From Wenyingzhuangia fucanilytica (GTDB lineage Bacteria > Bacteroidota > Bacteroidia > Flavobacteriales > Flavobacteriaceae), in contig NZ_CP014224.1 in the NCBI RefSeq assembly GCF_001697185.1, positions 2,960,501 through 3,024,500 of the forward strand: a DNA stretch of 64,000 nucleotides, written 5' to 3'. Of the stretch, positions 17,189 through 26,304 are shown one piece after another. Every line of letters starts with the position of its first letter. Within the stretch, counting starts at the first letter, position 1. Made by a program: the position numbers and the translations under genes. The notes under the pieces were generated by a model. It had not been told where the DNA came from. It saw only the letters and a program-made list of their open reading frames with translations, and did not search any database.

Positions 17189-18417
17189 TGGCACATGCAG
17201 ATATAGGAACAAAATTCCTTAAAAAATATAACGGAACCGTAAATGATTCTTTTCAAATAACAGGTTCTAAAAGCGAAAGTAACCGTTTGTTAATTTTACA
17301 AGCGTTATACCCTAGCATCAACATTAGCAACCTTTCTAATTCTGATGATACCAACTTAATGCAAAACGCATTAAAATCAACAGAAAAAGAAATTAACATA
17401 GGACACGCAGGAACTACTATGCGTTTTTTAACTAGCTATTTTGCTGTAAAACCAAACTCAGAAATTATTTTAACAGGATCTGCAAGAATGCAAGAACGTC
17501 CTATTAAAATTTTAGTTGATGCTTTGCGTTCTTTAGGAGCCAAAATAGAATATGTTAAAAATGATGGGTTTCCTCCTTTAAAAATTACAGGGTCTAATTT
17601 AACAGCCAACAAAGTAAAAATTGATGGAAGCGTAAGTAGCCAATATATTTCTTCTTTATTATTAATTGCTCCTACCTTACCAGATGGATTAACTATTGAA
17701 TTCGAAGGAAAAATTACTTCAATCCCTTACATTCAAATGACTTTAAGTTTGTTGAATGATTTAGGAGTTTCTACCAATTTTGAAGGACAGTTCATTACCG
17801 TTAATCCAACTCAGGAAATTAAAAACACTGAATTTACTGTGGAATCTGATTGGAGTTCTGCTTCTTATTCTTACGGATTGGTAGCATTAACAGAAAATGG
17901 AAAATTAGACATTTCATCATACAAACAAAATAGTTTACAAGGAGATTCTGTTTTACAAGAAATTTATAAAGAGTTTGGAGTTACGACCACTTTTAACGAT
18001 CACACCATCACATTAGAAAAAGTTAAAAACTTTACGCTACCAAAACGTGTTGAGTTTGATTTGGTAAAAGCCCCAGACATTGCACAAACCATTGCTGTTA
18101 CTGCTTTTGGATTAGGGGTAGAATGTCACATGACAGGTTTGCACACCTTAAAAATTAAAGAAACCGATAGAATTATTGCTTTATACAATGAGTTAACAAA
18201 GCTTGGTGCAACTATAGAATATACAGATGAAACTTTAACGGTAAAAGCTTTTAACGGAACTATCAATAGCGATGTTCATATAGCAACTTATAACGATCAC
18301 CGAATGGCGATGGCTTTTGCCCCACTATTGTTAAAAACGAATATTAATATTGATGATGCTGGAGTGGTATCAAAATCTTACCCTAGTTTTTGGGATGATT
18401 TTGAAAGATTTCAGTAA
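17188..18417 (+). CDS. aroA: 3-phosphoshikimate 1-carboxyvinyltransferase (EPSP synthase)
   Basis: The 409-residue enzyme transfers enolpyruvate from PEP to shikimate-3-phosphate in chorismate synthesis. SKSESNRLLILQAL at about 28-41, GHAGTTMRFLTSYFA at about 73-87, the arginine in GSARMQERP and the late KETDRI and DHRMAMAFAP motifs are present. The protein is slightly shorter than the 427-residue E. coli enzyme. The usual N-terminal GSKSxSNR appears as GSKSESNR. It is translationally coupled to the small membrane protein before it. Confidence 0.95.
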   Translation: MAHADIGTKFLKKYNGTVNDSFQITGSKSESNRLLILQALYPSINISNLSNSDDTNLMQNALKSTEKEINIGHAGTTMRFLTSYFAVKPNSEIILTGSARMQERPIKILVDALRSLGAKIEYVKNDGFPPLKITGSNLTANKVKIDGSVSSQYISSLLLIAPTLPDGLTIEFEGKITSIPYIQMTLSLLNDLGVSTNFEGQFITVNPTQEIKNTEFTVESDWSSASYSYGLVALTENGKLDISSYKQNSLQGDSVLQEIYKEFGVTTTFNDHTITLEKVKNFTLPKRVEFDLVKAPDIAQTIAVTAFGLGVECHMTGLHTLKIKETDRIIALYNELTKLGATIEYTDETLTVKAFNGTINSDVHIATYNDHRMAMAFAPLLLKTNINIDDAGVVSKSYPSFWDDFERFQ

Positions 18418-18422
18418 CTTAT

Positions 18423-18572
18423 AAAGTAGTAAGTATTGAGTAATCAATACAAAGTTTAGAAAAATGCTCAAAATTGAATTAAATTTTGAGCATTTTTTTT
18501 AGGTTACAAAACACCGCTACTACACATAAACACTCACTCTCAGTACTCAGTGCTAAACGCTCATTACTAGTC
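18423..18572. repeat. word-like inverted repeat between aroA and queA (AGTACT type) around a terminator
   Basis: One arm (18423-18455) has AGTAGTAAGTATTGAGTAA words; the other (about 18533-18572) has CTCAGTACTCAGTGCT words in the opposite sense. The aroA terminator hairpin lies between them. Confidence 0.6.
18460..18500 (+). terminator. terminator after aroA
   Basis: A 14-bp stem (AAATGCTCAAAATT / AATTTTGAGCATTT) with a 6-base loop followed by a T-run of eight. Confidence 0.9.
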
Positions 18573-18597
18573 AAAACAAAAATAAACGTCAATATGC

Positions 18598-18629
18598 TTG
18601 ACAACGCCTATCTCAGGATTGTATCTTTG
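18598..18629 (+). promoter_or_regulatory. predicted queA promoter (TTG-N21-TATCTTTG)
   Basis: TTG at 18598-18600 and TATCTTTG at 18622-18629, with 21 bases between, match the Bacteroidota -33/-7 pattern. The leader would be about 22 bases. Confidence 0.65.
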
Positions 18630-18655
18630 CATTCTTATATAAAAACAACATATAC

Positions 18656-19705
18656 ATGAAGTTATCTGCATTTCACTTTGATTTACCTGATGAACTAATC
18701 GCAAAACACCCTGCGGAGTACAGAGATGAATCTCGTTTAATGGTTTTGAACAGAAAAGAACAAACCATAGAACACAAACAATTTAAAGATGTTATTGACT
18801 ACTTTGATGATGGTGATTTGATGATTTTAAACAACACCAAAGTTTTTCCTGCTCGTATGTACGGGAATAAAGAAAAAACAGGTGCTAGAATTGAAGTTTT
18901 CTTATTACGTGAATTAAATGCTGAAAACCGTTTATGGGATGTATTAGTAGACCCTGCTCGTAAAATTAGAATCGGAAACAAATTGTTTTTTGGTGAAGAT
19001 GATTCTTTAGTAGCTGAAGTAATCGATAATACAACTTCTAGAGGACGAACTTTGCGTTTCTTATACGATGGATCTTACGAAGAATTTAGAGAAAAACTAG
19101 AAGAATTAGGAGAAACACCAATTCCTAAACACTTAGAAAGAGATGTTGAAGAAGAAGATGCAGAGCGTTTTCAAACCATTTATGCAAAAGAAGAAGGTGC
19201 TGTTGCAGCTCCAACTGCTGGATTACACTTTTCTAAGCATTTAATGAAGCGTTTAGAAATTAAAGGAGTTGATTTTTCTGAATTAACTTTACATATTGGT
19301 TTAGGAACTTTTAACCCTGTTGAAGTTGAAGATTTATCTAAGCACAAAATGGATTCTGAACAAATGATGGTTTCAGAAGAAACTTGCGACGCAGTAAACA
19401 AAGCTATTGACTCTAAACGTAGAGTATGTGCGGTAGGTACAACTGTTATGCGTGCTATTGAATCTACAGTTTCATCAAACGGAAGATTAAATCCTTATGA
19501 CGGATGGACAAATAAATTTATTTTTCCTCCTTATGATTTTAGTATTGCCAATGCAATGATTACTAACTTCCACCCTTCTAAATCTACCTTAATGATGCAG
19601 GTAGCTGCCTTTGCTGGTTATGATTTCTTAATGAAAGCTTACAAAGAAGCTATTAAAGAAGGATATAAATTTAGTACTTACGGAGATGCAATGTTGATTA
19701 TCTAA
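18656..19705 (+). CDS. queA: S-adenosylmethionine:tRNA ribosyltransferase-isomerase
   Basis: A 349-residue QueA, which moves the ribosyl part of SAM onto preQ1 at tRNA position 34 to make epoxyqueuosine. The start [20 protein letters not shown], the [16 protein letters not shown] block, [17 protein letters not shown] near residue 183 and the final [19 protein letters not shown] are family signatures. Full length. It is monocistronic between two terminators. Confidence 0.97.
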   Translation: MKLSAFHFDLPDELIAKHPAEYRDESRLMVLNRKEQTIEHKQFKDVIDYFDDGDLMILNNTKVFPARMYGNKEKTGARIEVFLLRELNAENRLWDVLVDPARKIRIGNKLFFGEDDSLVAEVIDNTTSRGRTLRFLYDGSYEEFREKLEELGETPIPKHLERDVEEEDAERFQTIYAKEEGAVAAPTAGLHFSKHLMKRLEIKGVDFSELTLHIGLGTFNPVEVEDLSKHKMDSEQMMVSEETCDAVNKAIDSKRRVCAVGTTVMRAIESTVSSNGRLNPYDGWTNKFIFPPYDFSIANAMITNFHPSKSTLMMQVAAFAGYDFLMKAYKEAIKEGYKFSTYGDAMLII

Positions 19706-19730
19706 TCAACCTTATCGATAATAAAGTTAA

Positions 19731-19763
19731 AGTCCCGAAGTTTTCCACTTCGGGATTTTTCTT
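19731..19763 (+). terminator. terminator after queA
   Basis: GTCCCGAAG pairs with CTTCGGGAT across a 7-base loop and is followed by T-rich sequence. Confidence 0.85.
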
Positions 19764-19777
19764 TTCACAGAGTTACG

Positions 19778-19785
19778 TACCTTTG
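19778..19785 (+). promoter_or_regulatory. predicted -7 element TACCTTTG of rlmN
   Basis: An exact TAnnTTTG match 24 bases before the ATG at 19810. It overlaps an in-frame upstream TTG (19783), which makes that codon an unlikely translation start. Confidence 0.55.
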
Positions 19786-19809
19786 CAAAACAGTTTTACA
19801 CCAAACATC

Positions 19810-20844
19810 ATGTCTAAAAAAGATATCAGAGCCCTTAGCAAAGATCAATTAAGGGAATTTTTTGTAACAAACGGAGACAAGGCCTTTAGAGGAAACCAAG
19901 TCTACGAGTGGTTGTGGTCTAAATCTGCCCATACTTTTGATGACATGACTAACCTATCTAAACAAACTAGAGATATGTTAGATAGCAACTTTACCATTAA
20001 CCATATTGAAGTAGACAATATGCAACGTAGTAAAGATGGTACTGTTAAAAATGCTGTAAAACTACACGATGGTTTAATTGTAGAATCTGTATTAATCCCT
20101 ACCGATTCTAGAACCACCGCTTGTGTATCTAGCCAAGTAGGTTGTAGTTTAGATTGTGAATTCTGTGCTACTGCTCGTTTAAAAAGAATGAGAAATTTAA
20201 ATGCTGATGAAATTTTTGATCAAGTAGCGGCCATCAACAAAGAAAGTCTTAAAACCCACAAACACAAACTATCTAATATTGTGTATATGGGAATGGGAGA
20301 ACCTTTGATGAACTACAACAACGTACTAAAATCTATAGAAATGATTACTAGTGATGAAGGTTTGGGAATGTCTCCAAAACGTATCACTGTTTCTACTTCT
20401 GGATTACCAAAAATGATTAAAAAACTAGCTGACGATGAAGTAAAATTCAATTTAGCAGTTTCATTACACTCTGCAATTGAAGAAACAAGAAATAAAATCA
20501 TGCCTTTTTCTAAAAACTTTCCGTTAACAGACTTACGTGAATCATTAGAATATTGGTACGCAAAAACACAAAGCAGAATTACTTATGAATATGTTGTTTG
20601 GAGAGATATTAACGATAAGCAAGAAGACATTAATGCTTTGGTAAAATTCTGTTCTTACGTTCCGTGTAAAGTGAATTTAATAGAATACAATCCTATTGAT
20701 GACGGAAAATATCAACAAGCAAGTAATAAAGCTATTGATGATTATGTTTACATTTTAGAAAAAAATGGAATTGTAGTCAATGTTCGTAGATCTAGAGGAA
20801 AAGACATTGATGCTGCATGTGGACAGTTGGCGAATAAAAGCTAA
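19810..20844 (+). CDS. rlmN: 23S rRNA (adenine(2503)-C(2))-methyltransferase
   Basis: A radical SAM methyltransferase of 344 residues from the ATG at 19810 (MSKKDIRAL). The CxxxCxxC cluster motif is in CSLDCEFCATARL at about 110-122, the GMGEPLMNYNN motif at about 160-170, and the mechanistic cysteine in the RRSRGKDIDAACGQL tail. It methylates A2503 of 23S rRNA and A37 of some tRNAs. A longer frame starts at a TTG within the predicted promoter, so I reject it. Confidence 0.96.
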   Translation: MSKKDIRALSKDQLREFFVTNGDKAFRGNQVYEWLWSKSAHTFDDMTNLSKQTRDMLDSNFTINHIEVDNMQRSKDGTVKNAVKLHDGLIVESVLIPTDSRTTACVSSQVGCSLDCEFCATARLKRMRNLNADEIFDQVAAINKESLKTHKHKLSNIVYMGMGEPLMNYNNVLKSIEMITSDEGLGMSPKRITVSTSGLPKMIKKLADDEVKFNLAVSLHSAIEETRNKIMPFSKNFPLTDLRESLEYWYAKTQSRITYEYVVWRDINDKQEDINALVKFCSYVPCKVNLIEYNPIDDGKYQQASNKAIDDYVYILEKNGIVVNVRRSRGKDIDAACGQLANKS

Positions 20845-20890
20845 TTTTAAATCCTGTTAAAACTCACAAATCACTAACATTCGTTTATTT

Positions 20891-20912
20891 ACAACACTAT
20901 AAATTGTGTTGT
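20891..20912. other. inverted repeat overlapping the thi promoter
   Basis: A perfect 7-bp inverted repeat (ACAACAC / GTGTTGT) with an 8-base centre. The -33 box lies inside it. It could be an rlmN terminator or an operator. Confidence 0.35.
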
Positions 20913-20933
20913 GAAAATATTTTTATACATTCG
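20904..20933 (+). promoter_or_regulatory. predicted thiamin-operon promoter (TTG-N19-TACATTCG)
   Basis: TTG at 20904-20906 and TACATTCG at 20926-20933 with 19 bases between. Transcription would start near 20937, just before the riboswitch aptamer, which supports the call. Confidence 0.6.
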
Positions 20934-20944
20934 CATTAGATAAG

Positions 20945-21050
20945 CTTTAGGGGTGTCTTTTATAAAAAAGGCTGAGATTTACCCTTTGAACCTGAATAAG
21001 TTAAGACTTACGTAGGGAAAAGTAAGGTCGCAGACCTCTTTTGTTTTTTA
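20945..21050 (+). ncRNA. TPP riboswitch (THI box)
   Basis: The aptamer spans about 20945-21022 and shows the conserved THI-box segments in order: GGGGTGTC, GGCTGAGA, CCCTTTGAACCTGA, and ACGTAGGGA. CTTT at its 5' edge pairs with AAAG at its 3' edge to close P1. A short hairpin (AGGTC gca GACCT) with T-rich sequence follows at about 21025-21050 and may be the expression platform. The ThiS start is about 87 bases further on, so control by premature termination is more likely than by occluding the start. Thiamin pyrophosphate should repress the whole operon. Confidence 0.93.
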
Positions 21051-21136
21051 TTGTAAGAGTGCAAACATTGTACTCCACTTTATTCAGCTTCAAGCAGAGT
21101 CCTTCTGCAAAGGTTATCGCCAAAATATTTTTAATA

Positions 21137-21340
21137 ATGATAACCGTAAAAGTAAATAACCTTTCTAAAGAAATTTCAGAGAATAGTTCTGTAGAGCAAT
21201 TGTTATTACAATTATCTCAACCAGGAAACGGAATTGCTGTAGCCATCAATCAACAAATTATTTCAAAATCTAATTGGAACCAACATCAACTAAACCAAGG
21301 AGATGATGTTTTAATTATACAAGCTACACAGGGAGGATAA
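21137..21340 (+). CDS. thiS: sulfur carrier protein ThiS
   Basis: A 67-residue ubiquitin-like carrier ending in the required Gly-Gly (QATQGG), which is adenylated by ThiF and thiocarboxylated to donate sulfur for thiazole synthesis. I start it at the ATG at 21137 (MITVKVNNLSKEI); a longer frame from 21041 would add 32 residues with no ThiS similarity and would begin next to the riboswitch platform. It is the first gene of the thiamin operon. Confidence 0.95.
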   Translation: MITVKVNNLSKEISENSSVEQLLLQLSQPGNGIAVAINQQIISKSNWNQHQLNQGDDVLIIQATQGG

Positions 21341-21342
21341 AC

Positions 21343-23298
<1,956 letters not shown>

Positions 23299-23303
23299 TC
23301 TAT

Positions 23304-23384
23304 TTACAATTAGCAATGTGCAATTGACAATTTATTGTTGAGCGCACATTGTTAATTCTTAATTGTTCATTGCACATTGTAAAA
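23304..23384. repeat. word-like inverted repeat between thiC and the thiE-like gene (CAATTAGCAAT type)
   Basis: Left arm 23304-23338 begins TTTACAATTAGCAATGTG; right arm 23343-23382 has ACATTGTTAATTCTTAATTG and TGCACATTGTAAA. The arms are imperfect reverse complements. An in-frame upstream start at 23349 lies inside the element and is not a credible gene start. Confidence 0.7.
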
Positions 23385-24038
23385 ATGATAGTTTTAATCG
23401 CACCAGAAACGGACATTCCAAACGAACTTGAAATACTGCATCAGTTATTTCAAAACGGATTGGAATATTATCATTTCAGGAAACCACACAAGAATTATCA
23501 AGAGCATTGTGAGTATTTAAATCAAATTGATAAACAATATCACAACCGAATTGTAGTCCATTATTTTCATGAGTTGATAAACGAATACAATCTAAAAGGA
23601 ATTCATTTTCAGGAGCAAAAACGAAGAGACGTTTTGAGTACAGAGTACAAAGTACAAAGTACAAAGACTTTTTTGCAGAACTACGCTAAAAGCCTTAATA
23701 CTCAATACTCAGTACTCAGTACTAAGAGCATAAGCTCTTCTTTTCATGAACCAGAAGAATTACAAAACTGTACGTTTGAGTTTGACTATCATTTACTAAG
23801 TCCTGTTTTCTCTTCTATTTCAAAACAAGGTTACAATGGCCGTGGTTTTGATGTCAATCACATCCATAAAATCATTGTAGGTATGGGAGGAGTAACAACA
23901 GAAAACTTAGCCGAATTTAACAAACTAGGTTTTAAAGGAGTGGGTGTTTTAGGTGGAATTTGGAATAGTGAAAAACCAGTAGAAGATTTTGTTACAATGC
24001 AAACATTTTTCAATGTACAATTAGCAAAGAACAATTAA
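23385..24038 (+). CDS. ThiE/TenI-like thiamine phosphate synthase paralogue with in-frame repeat insertion
   Basis: About 217 residues from the ATG at 23385 (MIVLIAPETDI), a TIM-barrel of the ThiE/TenI superfamily. FRKPHKNYQEH, KGIHFQE, DYHLLSPVFSSISKQGY and GMGGVTTENL mark the barrel; the ThiE phosphate-binding end (GVGVLGGIW) is altered. The usual ThiE Q-x-R and N-D-R motifs are replaced by HFRKP and VHYFHEL, so activity may be TenI-like (aminopyrimidine isomerase) or lost. About 35 residues near 83-117 are the translation of a word-like inverted repeat (see 23631-23729), absent from the family. A full ThiE lies downstream at 25591. Confidence 0.8.
   Translation: MIVLIAPETDIPNELEILHQLFQNGLEYYHFRKPHKNYQEHCEYLNQIDKQYHNRIVVHYFHELINEYNLKGIHFQEQKRRDVLSTEYKVQSTKTFLQNYAKSLNTQYSVLSTKSISSSFHEPEELQNCTFEFDYHLLSPVFSSISKQGYNGRGFDVNHIHKIIVGMGGVTTENLAEFNKLGFKGVGVLGGIWNSEKPVEDFVTMQTFFNVQLAKNN
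23631..23729. repeat. word-like inverted repeat inside the thiE-like coding region (AGTACAAAGT type)
   Basis: Left arm 23631-23671 repeats GAGTACAGAGTACAAAGTAC words; right arm 23694-23729 repeats ATACTCAATACTCAGTACTC words in the opposite sense. The whole element stays open in the thiE-like frame and encodes Ser-Thr-rich words such as LSTEYKVQSTK and VLSTKS. Confidence 0.75.
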
Positions 24039-24050
24039 CAATGAGTAACA
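24012..24050. repeat. left arm of the repeat flanking the first four-helix-bundle gene
   Basis: TACAATTAGCA followed by ACAATTAACAATGAG words. The arm supplies the last codons and stop of the thiE-like gene (24036-24038) and the first codons of the next gene. Its 11-base start matches the reverse complement of 24426-24436. Confidence 0.65.
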
Positions 24051-24400
24051 ATATTATTCTTGACAAAACGTACAATTTTGCAATTAAAATTGTGAAACTT
24101 TCTCAATATTTAGTAAGTGAGAAAAAAGAATACGTTTTATCTAAACAAATACTACGCTCAGGAACTTCTGTAGGAGCAAATACAGAAGAAGCTATTGGAG
24201 GTTTCTCTAAAAAAGACTTTATATATAAACTAAACATAGCTTACAAAGAAGCTAGAGAAACTAAATATTGGTTGAGAATTTTAAAAGACACAGGTTATAT
24301 TGAGTCTGAAGAATTTGAGGTATTGTTTGATGAACTTGAGCAAATATTAAAAATACTATTTACAATTATCAAAAAATCAAAAGAAAATGGAGATGGATAG
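24041..24400 (+). CDS. four-helix-bundle protein of the S23 / 23S rRNA-intervening-sequence family
   Basis: A 119-residue, highly helical basic protein. ILRSGTSVGANTEEAIGG at about 47-64 is the family signature (SxxSIxANIxEG in relatives), and YKEARETKYWLRILKDTGY follows it. Relatives are encoded in intervening sequences of 23S rRNA in Leptospira and others, and the fold matches Avd of diversity-generating retroelements; the function is otherwise unknown. It has no obvious thiamin role, interrupts the thi operon, and lies between two arms of a word-like inverted repeat. A distant paralogue follows at 25211. Confidence 0.88.
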   Translation: MSNNIILDKTYNFAIKIVKLSQYLVSEKKEYVLSKQILRSGTSVGANTEEAIGGFSKKDFIYKLNIAYKEARETKYWLRILKDTGYIESEEFEVLFDELEQILKILFTIIKKSKENGDG

Positions 24401-25199
24401 AATTGATAATTACACATTGCCAACTGCTAATTGTAAATACATATTAACTATTGCCGGTCACGATCCTTCAGGAGGTGCTGGATTGACTTCAGATATTAAA
24501 ACATTTGAAGCACATGGTTTTTATGGCTTATCTGTTTGTACTGCTATTACTGTTCAGAATGATATTGATTTTAAAGAATGTATATGGACAGAACCTAAAG
24601 TGATTCTTTCGCAAATTGAAACTTTATTTGAACGTTTTAAAATTGATATCGTTAAAATAGGAATCATCCAATCTTGGCAAACATTGCTCGATATTTTATT
24701 ACAACTGAAACACTTAAATCCTGAAATAAAAATTGTTTTAGATCCAATCATCAAAGCCACTACTGGTTTTGATTTTCATACAGACGAAAATCAAGATTTG
24801 TTGAATAAAATTTGGGAACAATGTTATATCATCACCCCAAATTATAATGAAATTCAGTTACTGTACCCAGAAAAAGACATAGAAGAAACTACAGAACATA
24901 TTGCCAGCAAAACCAACATTTATTTAAAAGGTGGACACAGAAAAGACAAAAAAGGTTGGGATGAATTGTATCATAGCGGAATTGTAATGGTAAACATTCC
25001 TCCAAACGCCACTAAAGTTTCAGAAAAACACGGAAGCGGTTGTGTATTATCATCTGCCTTAGCTTGTAGTATTGGCTTAGAACAAGAGTTGGAAGATGCC
25101 TGTAAAGCTGCAAAACATTACACAGAGAGGTTTTTAAATTCTAATGATTCTTTGTTGGGAACGCATAAAAGAATGGAGAATACAGAAGTTAGTAACTAG
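24387..25199 (+). CDS. thiD: hydroxymethylpyrimidine/phosphomethylpyrimidine kinase
   Basis: A 270-residue ribokinase-family enzyme phosphorylating HMP and HMP-P. ILTIAGHDPSGGAGLTSDIK at about 19-38 is the N-terminal signature, AITVQNDIDFKE follows, and KHGSGCVLSSALACSIGL near 212-229 holds the anion hole and catalytic region. The first 18 or so residues have no counterpart in ThiD and are the translation of a repeat arm (24401-24440). The start overlaps the preceding gene by 14 bases; Met3 (24393) is an alternative. The C-terminal RMENTEVSN also comes from a repeat arm. Confidence 0.94.
   Translation: MEMDRIDNYTLPTANCKYILTIAGHDPSGGAGLTSDIKTFEAHGFYGLSVCTAITVQNDIDFKECIWTEPKVILSQIETLFERFKIDIVKIGIIQSWQTLLDILLQLKHLNPEIKIVLDPIIKATTGFDFHTDENQDLLNKIWEQCYIITPNYNEIQLLYPEKDIEETTEHIASKTNIYLKGGHRKDKKGWDELYHSGIVMVNIPPNATKVSEKHGSGCVLSSALACSIGLEQELEDACKAAKHYTERFLNSNDSLLGTHKRMENTEVSN
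24401..24440. repeat. right arm of the repeat flanking the first four-helix-bundle gene
   Basis: AATTGATAATTACACATTGC then CAACTGCTAATTGTAAATA, roughly the reverse complement of the arm at 24012-24050. It is translated as the N-terminal extension of ThiD. Confidence 0.65.
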
Positions 25200-25204
25200 A
25201 ATAA
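25169..25204. repeat. left arm of the repeat flanking the second four-helix-bundle gene (TAGAAT type)
   Basis: Words AGAATGGAGAATACAGAAGT and TAGTAACTAGAATAAA; the arm contains the thiD stop codon. It is the approximate reverse complement of the arm at 25553-25583. Confidence 0.6.
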
Positions 25205-25210
25205 ATCACT

Positions 25211-25573
25211 ATGAAAAAAAACACTTTTGAAGATTTAATCATGTGGCAAAAAGCTCATCAATTTGTGCTTTTGGTATATTCTATAACAATGTCTTTTCCA
25301 AAAGAAGAAACTTATGGATTGACTTCTCAATTTAGAAGAGCTGCTACATCAATTGCTGCAAATATAGCCGAAGGATATAAAAAGAAAGGATTAAAAGATA
25401 AAGTGAGATTCTTTAATATTTCACATGGCTCATTAGAAGAGTGTAGGTATTACATAATACTTTCAAAAGATTTGGGTTACATAAATGACACTGAAAAATT
25501 AAACAATCTGATCAATGAAACTGGGAAACTAATTAATGCCTACTCAAAGTCTGTTCTAAATTCTAACTCCTAA
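25211..25573 (+). CDS. four-helix-bundle protein of the S23 / 23S rRNA-intervening-sequence family (second copy)
   Basis: A 120-residue helical protein. FEDLIMWQKAHQFVLLVY at the start, FRRAATSIAANIAEGYKK at about 41-58 and SLEECRYYIILSKDLGY at about 77-93 match the family more closely than the copy at 24041. The two copies are clearly diverged, so this is not a recent tandem duplication. It too lies between repeat arms, and its last residues (VLNSNS) are read from the right arm. No role in thiamin synthesis is expected. Confidence 0.9.
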   Translation: MKKNTFEDLIMWQKAHQFVLLVYSITMSFPKEETYGLTSQFRRAATSIAANIAEGYKKKGLKDKVRFFNISHGSLEECRYYIILSKDLGYINDTEKLNNLINETGKLINAYSKSVLNSNS

Positions 25574-25583
25574 ATTCTAAAAC
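25553..25583. repeat. right arm of the repeat flanking the second four-helix-bundle gene
   Basis: Words TGTTCTAAATTCTAACTCC and TAAATTCTAAAAC, giving the stop codon of the four-helix-bundle gene and ending just before thiE. Confidence 0.6.
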
Positions 25584-25590
25584 AAAAACC

Positions 25591-26241
25591 ATGACCATCA
25601 ACAAATTACATTATATATCACAAGGAGCTACACCAAAAGAGCATTTAGAAAACATCCAAAAAGCTTGTGCTTCAGGTGTTGAATTGGTACAACTTCGTTT
25701 GAAAAATTTATCCGATAAAAAGATATTAAAAACAGCTTTAGAAGCTAGAGAAATCACCAATCATTTTCAGACAAGATTAATCATCAACGATCATTATAAA
25801 ATTGCCAAAGAGGTAAAAGCAGATGGAGTTCATTTGGGAAAAACAGATACTTGTCCAACCATTGCTAGAAAAGAACTGGCTACTTGGCAAATTATTGGAG
25901 GTACGGCAAACACACTTGAAGACTGTAAAAATTTGTTAAATAAAAATGTGGATTATATTGGTTTAGGACCGTTTAGATTTACCACAACCAAGGACAATTT
26001 AAGTCCTGTTTTAGGTTTAAATGGCTACTCTTTAATTTTAGAAGAATTAAAAACAGAAACCCCAATTATTGCTATTGGTGGAATTACAACCAACGATGTT
26101 GCTGACATTCTAAAAACTGGCGTTTCAGGAATTGCCATCTCAGGAGAAATTACCAAAGATTTTAACAAAATAAGAACCTTTCATCAGCTTTTACAAGTAG
26201 GAAGTTCTCATGAACAGAAATATGACATTAGTGATCTATAG
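25591..26241 (+). CDS. thiE: thiamine phosphate synthase
   Basis: A 216-residue TIM-barrel that joins HMP-PP and thiazole phosphate. The canonical motifs are here: VELVQLRLKNLSDKK (Q-x-R-x-K) at about 32-46, LIINDHYKIAKEVKADGVHLGKTD, GLGPFRFTTTKDN with the pyrophosphate-binding Thr residues, and AIGGITTNDV with ISGEI. This should be the working ThiE of the operon, in contrast to the degenerate copy at 23385. Confidence 0.95.
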   Translation: MTINKLHYISQGATPKEHLENIQKACASGVELVQLRLKNLSDKKILKTALEAREITNHFQTRLIINDHYKIAKEVKADGVHLGKTDTCPTIARKELATWQIIGGTANTLEDCKNLLNKNVDYIGLGPFRFTTTKDNLSPVLGLNGYSLILEELKTETPIIAIGGITTNDVADILKTGVSGIAISGEITKDFNKIRTFHQLLQVGSSHEQKYDISDL

Positions 26242-26248
26242 AAATACA

Positions 26249-26296
26249 AAAGCCAGAATTTTCAATTCTATATTCTAGCTCCTAAATTCTAAAAAC
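26249..26296. repeat. word-like inverted repeat between thiE and the DUF1801 gene (ATTCTA type)
   Basis: A short left arm (AGCCAGAATTTTC) and a longer right arm with TTCTATATTCTAGCTCCTAA and ATTCTAAAAACT words. Confidence 0.55.
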
Positions 26297-26304
26297 TAAA
26301 AATT

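Noticed and set aside
21041-21136. An N-terminal extension of ThiS by 32 residues
   Set aside because: It begins next to the riboswitch platform, has no ThiS similarity, and the ATG at 21137 gives the normal 67-residue length.
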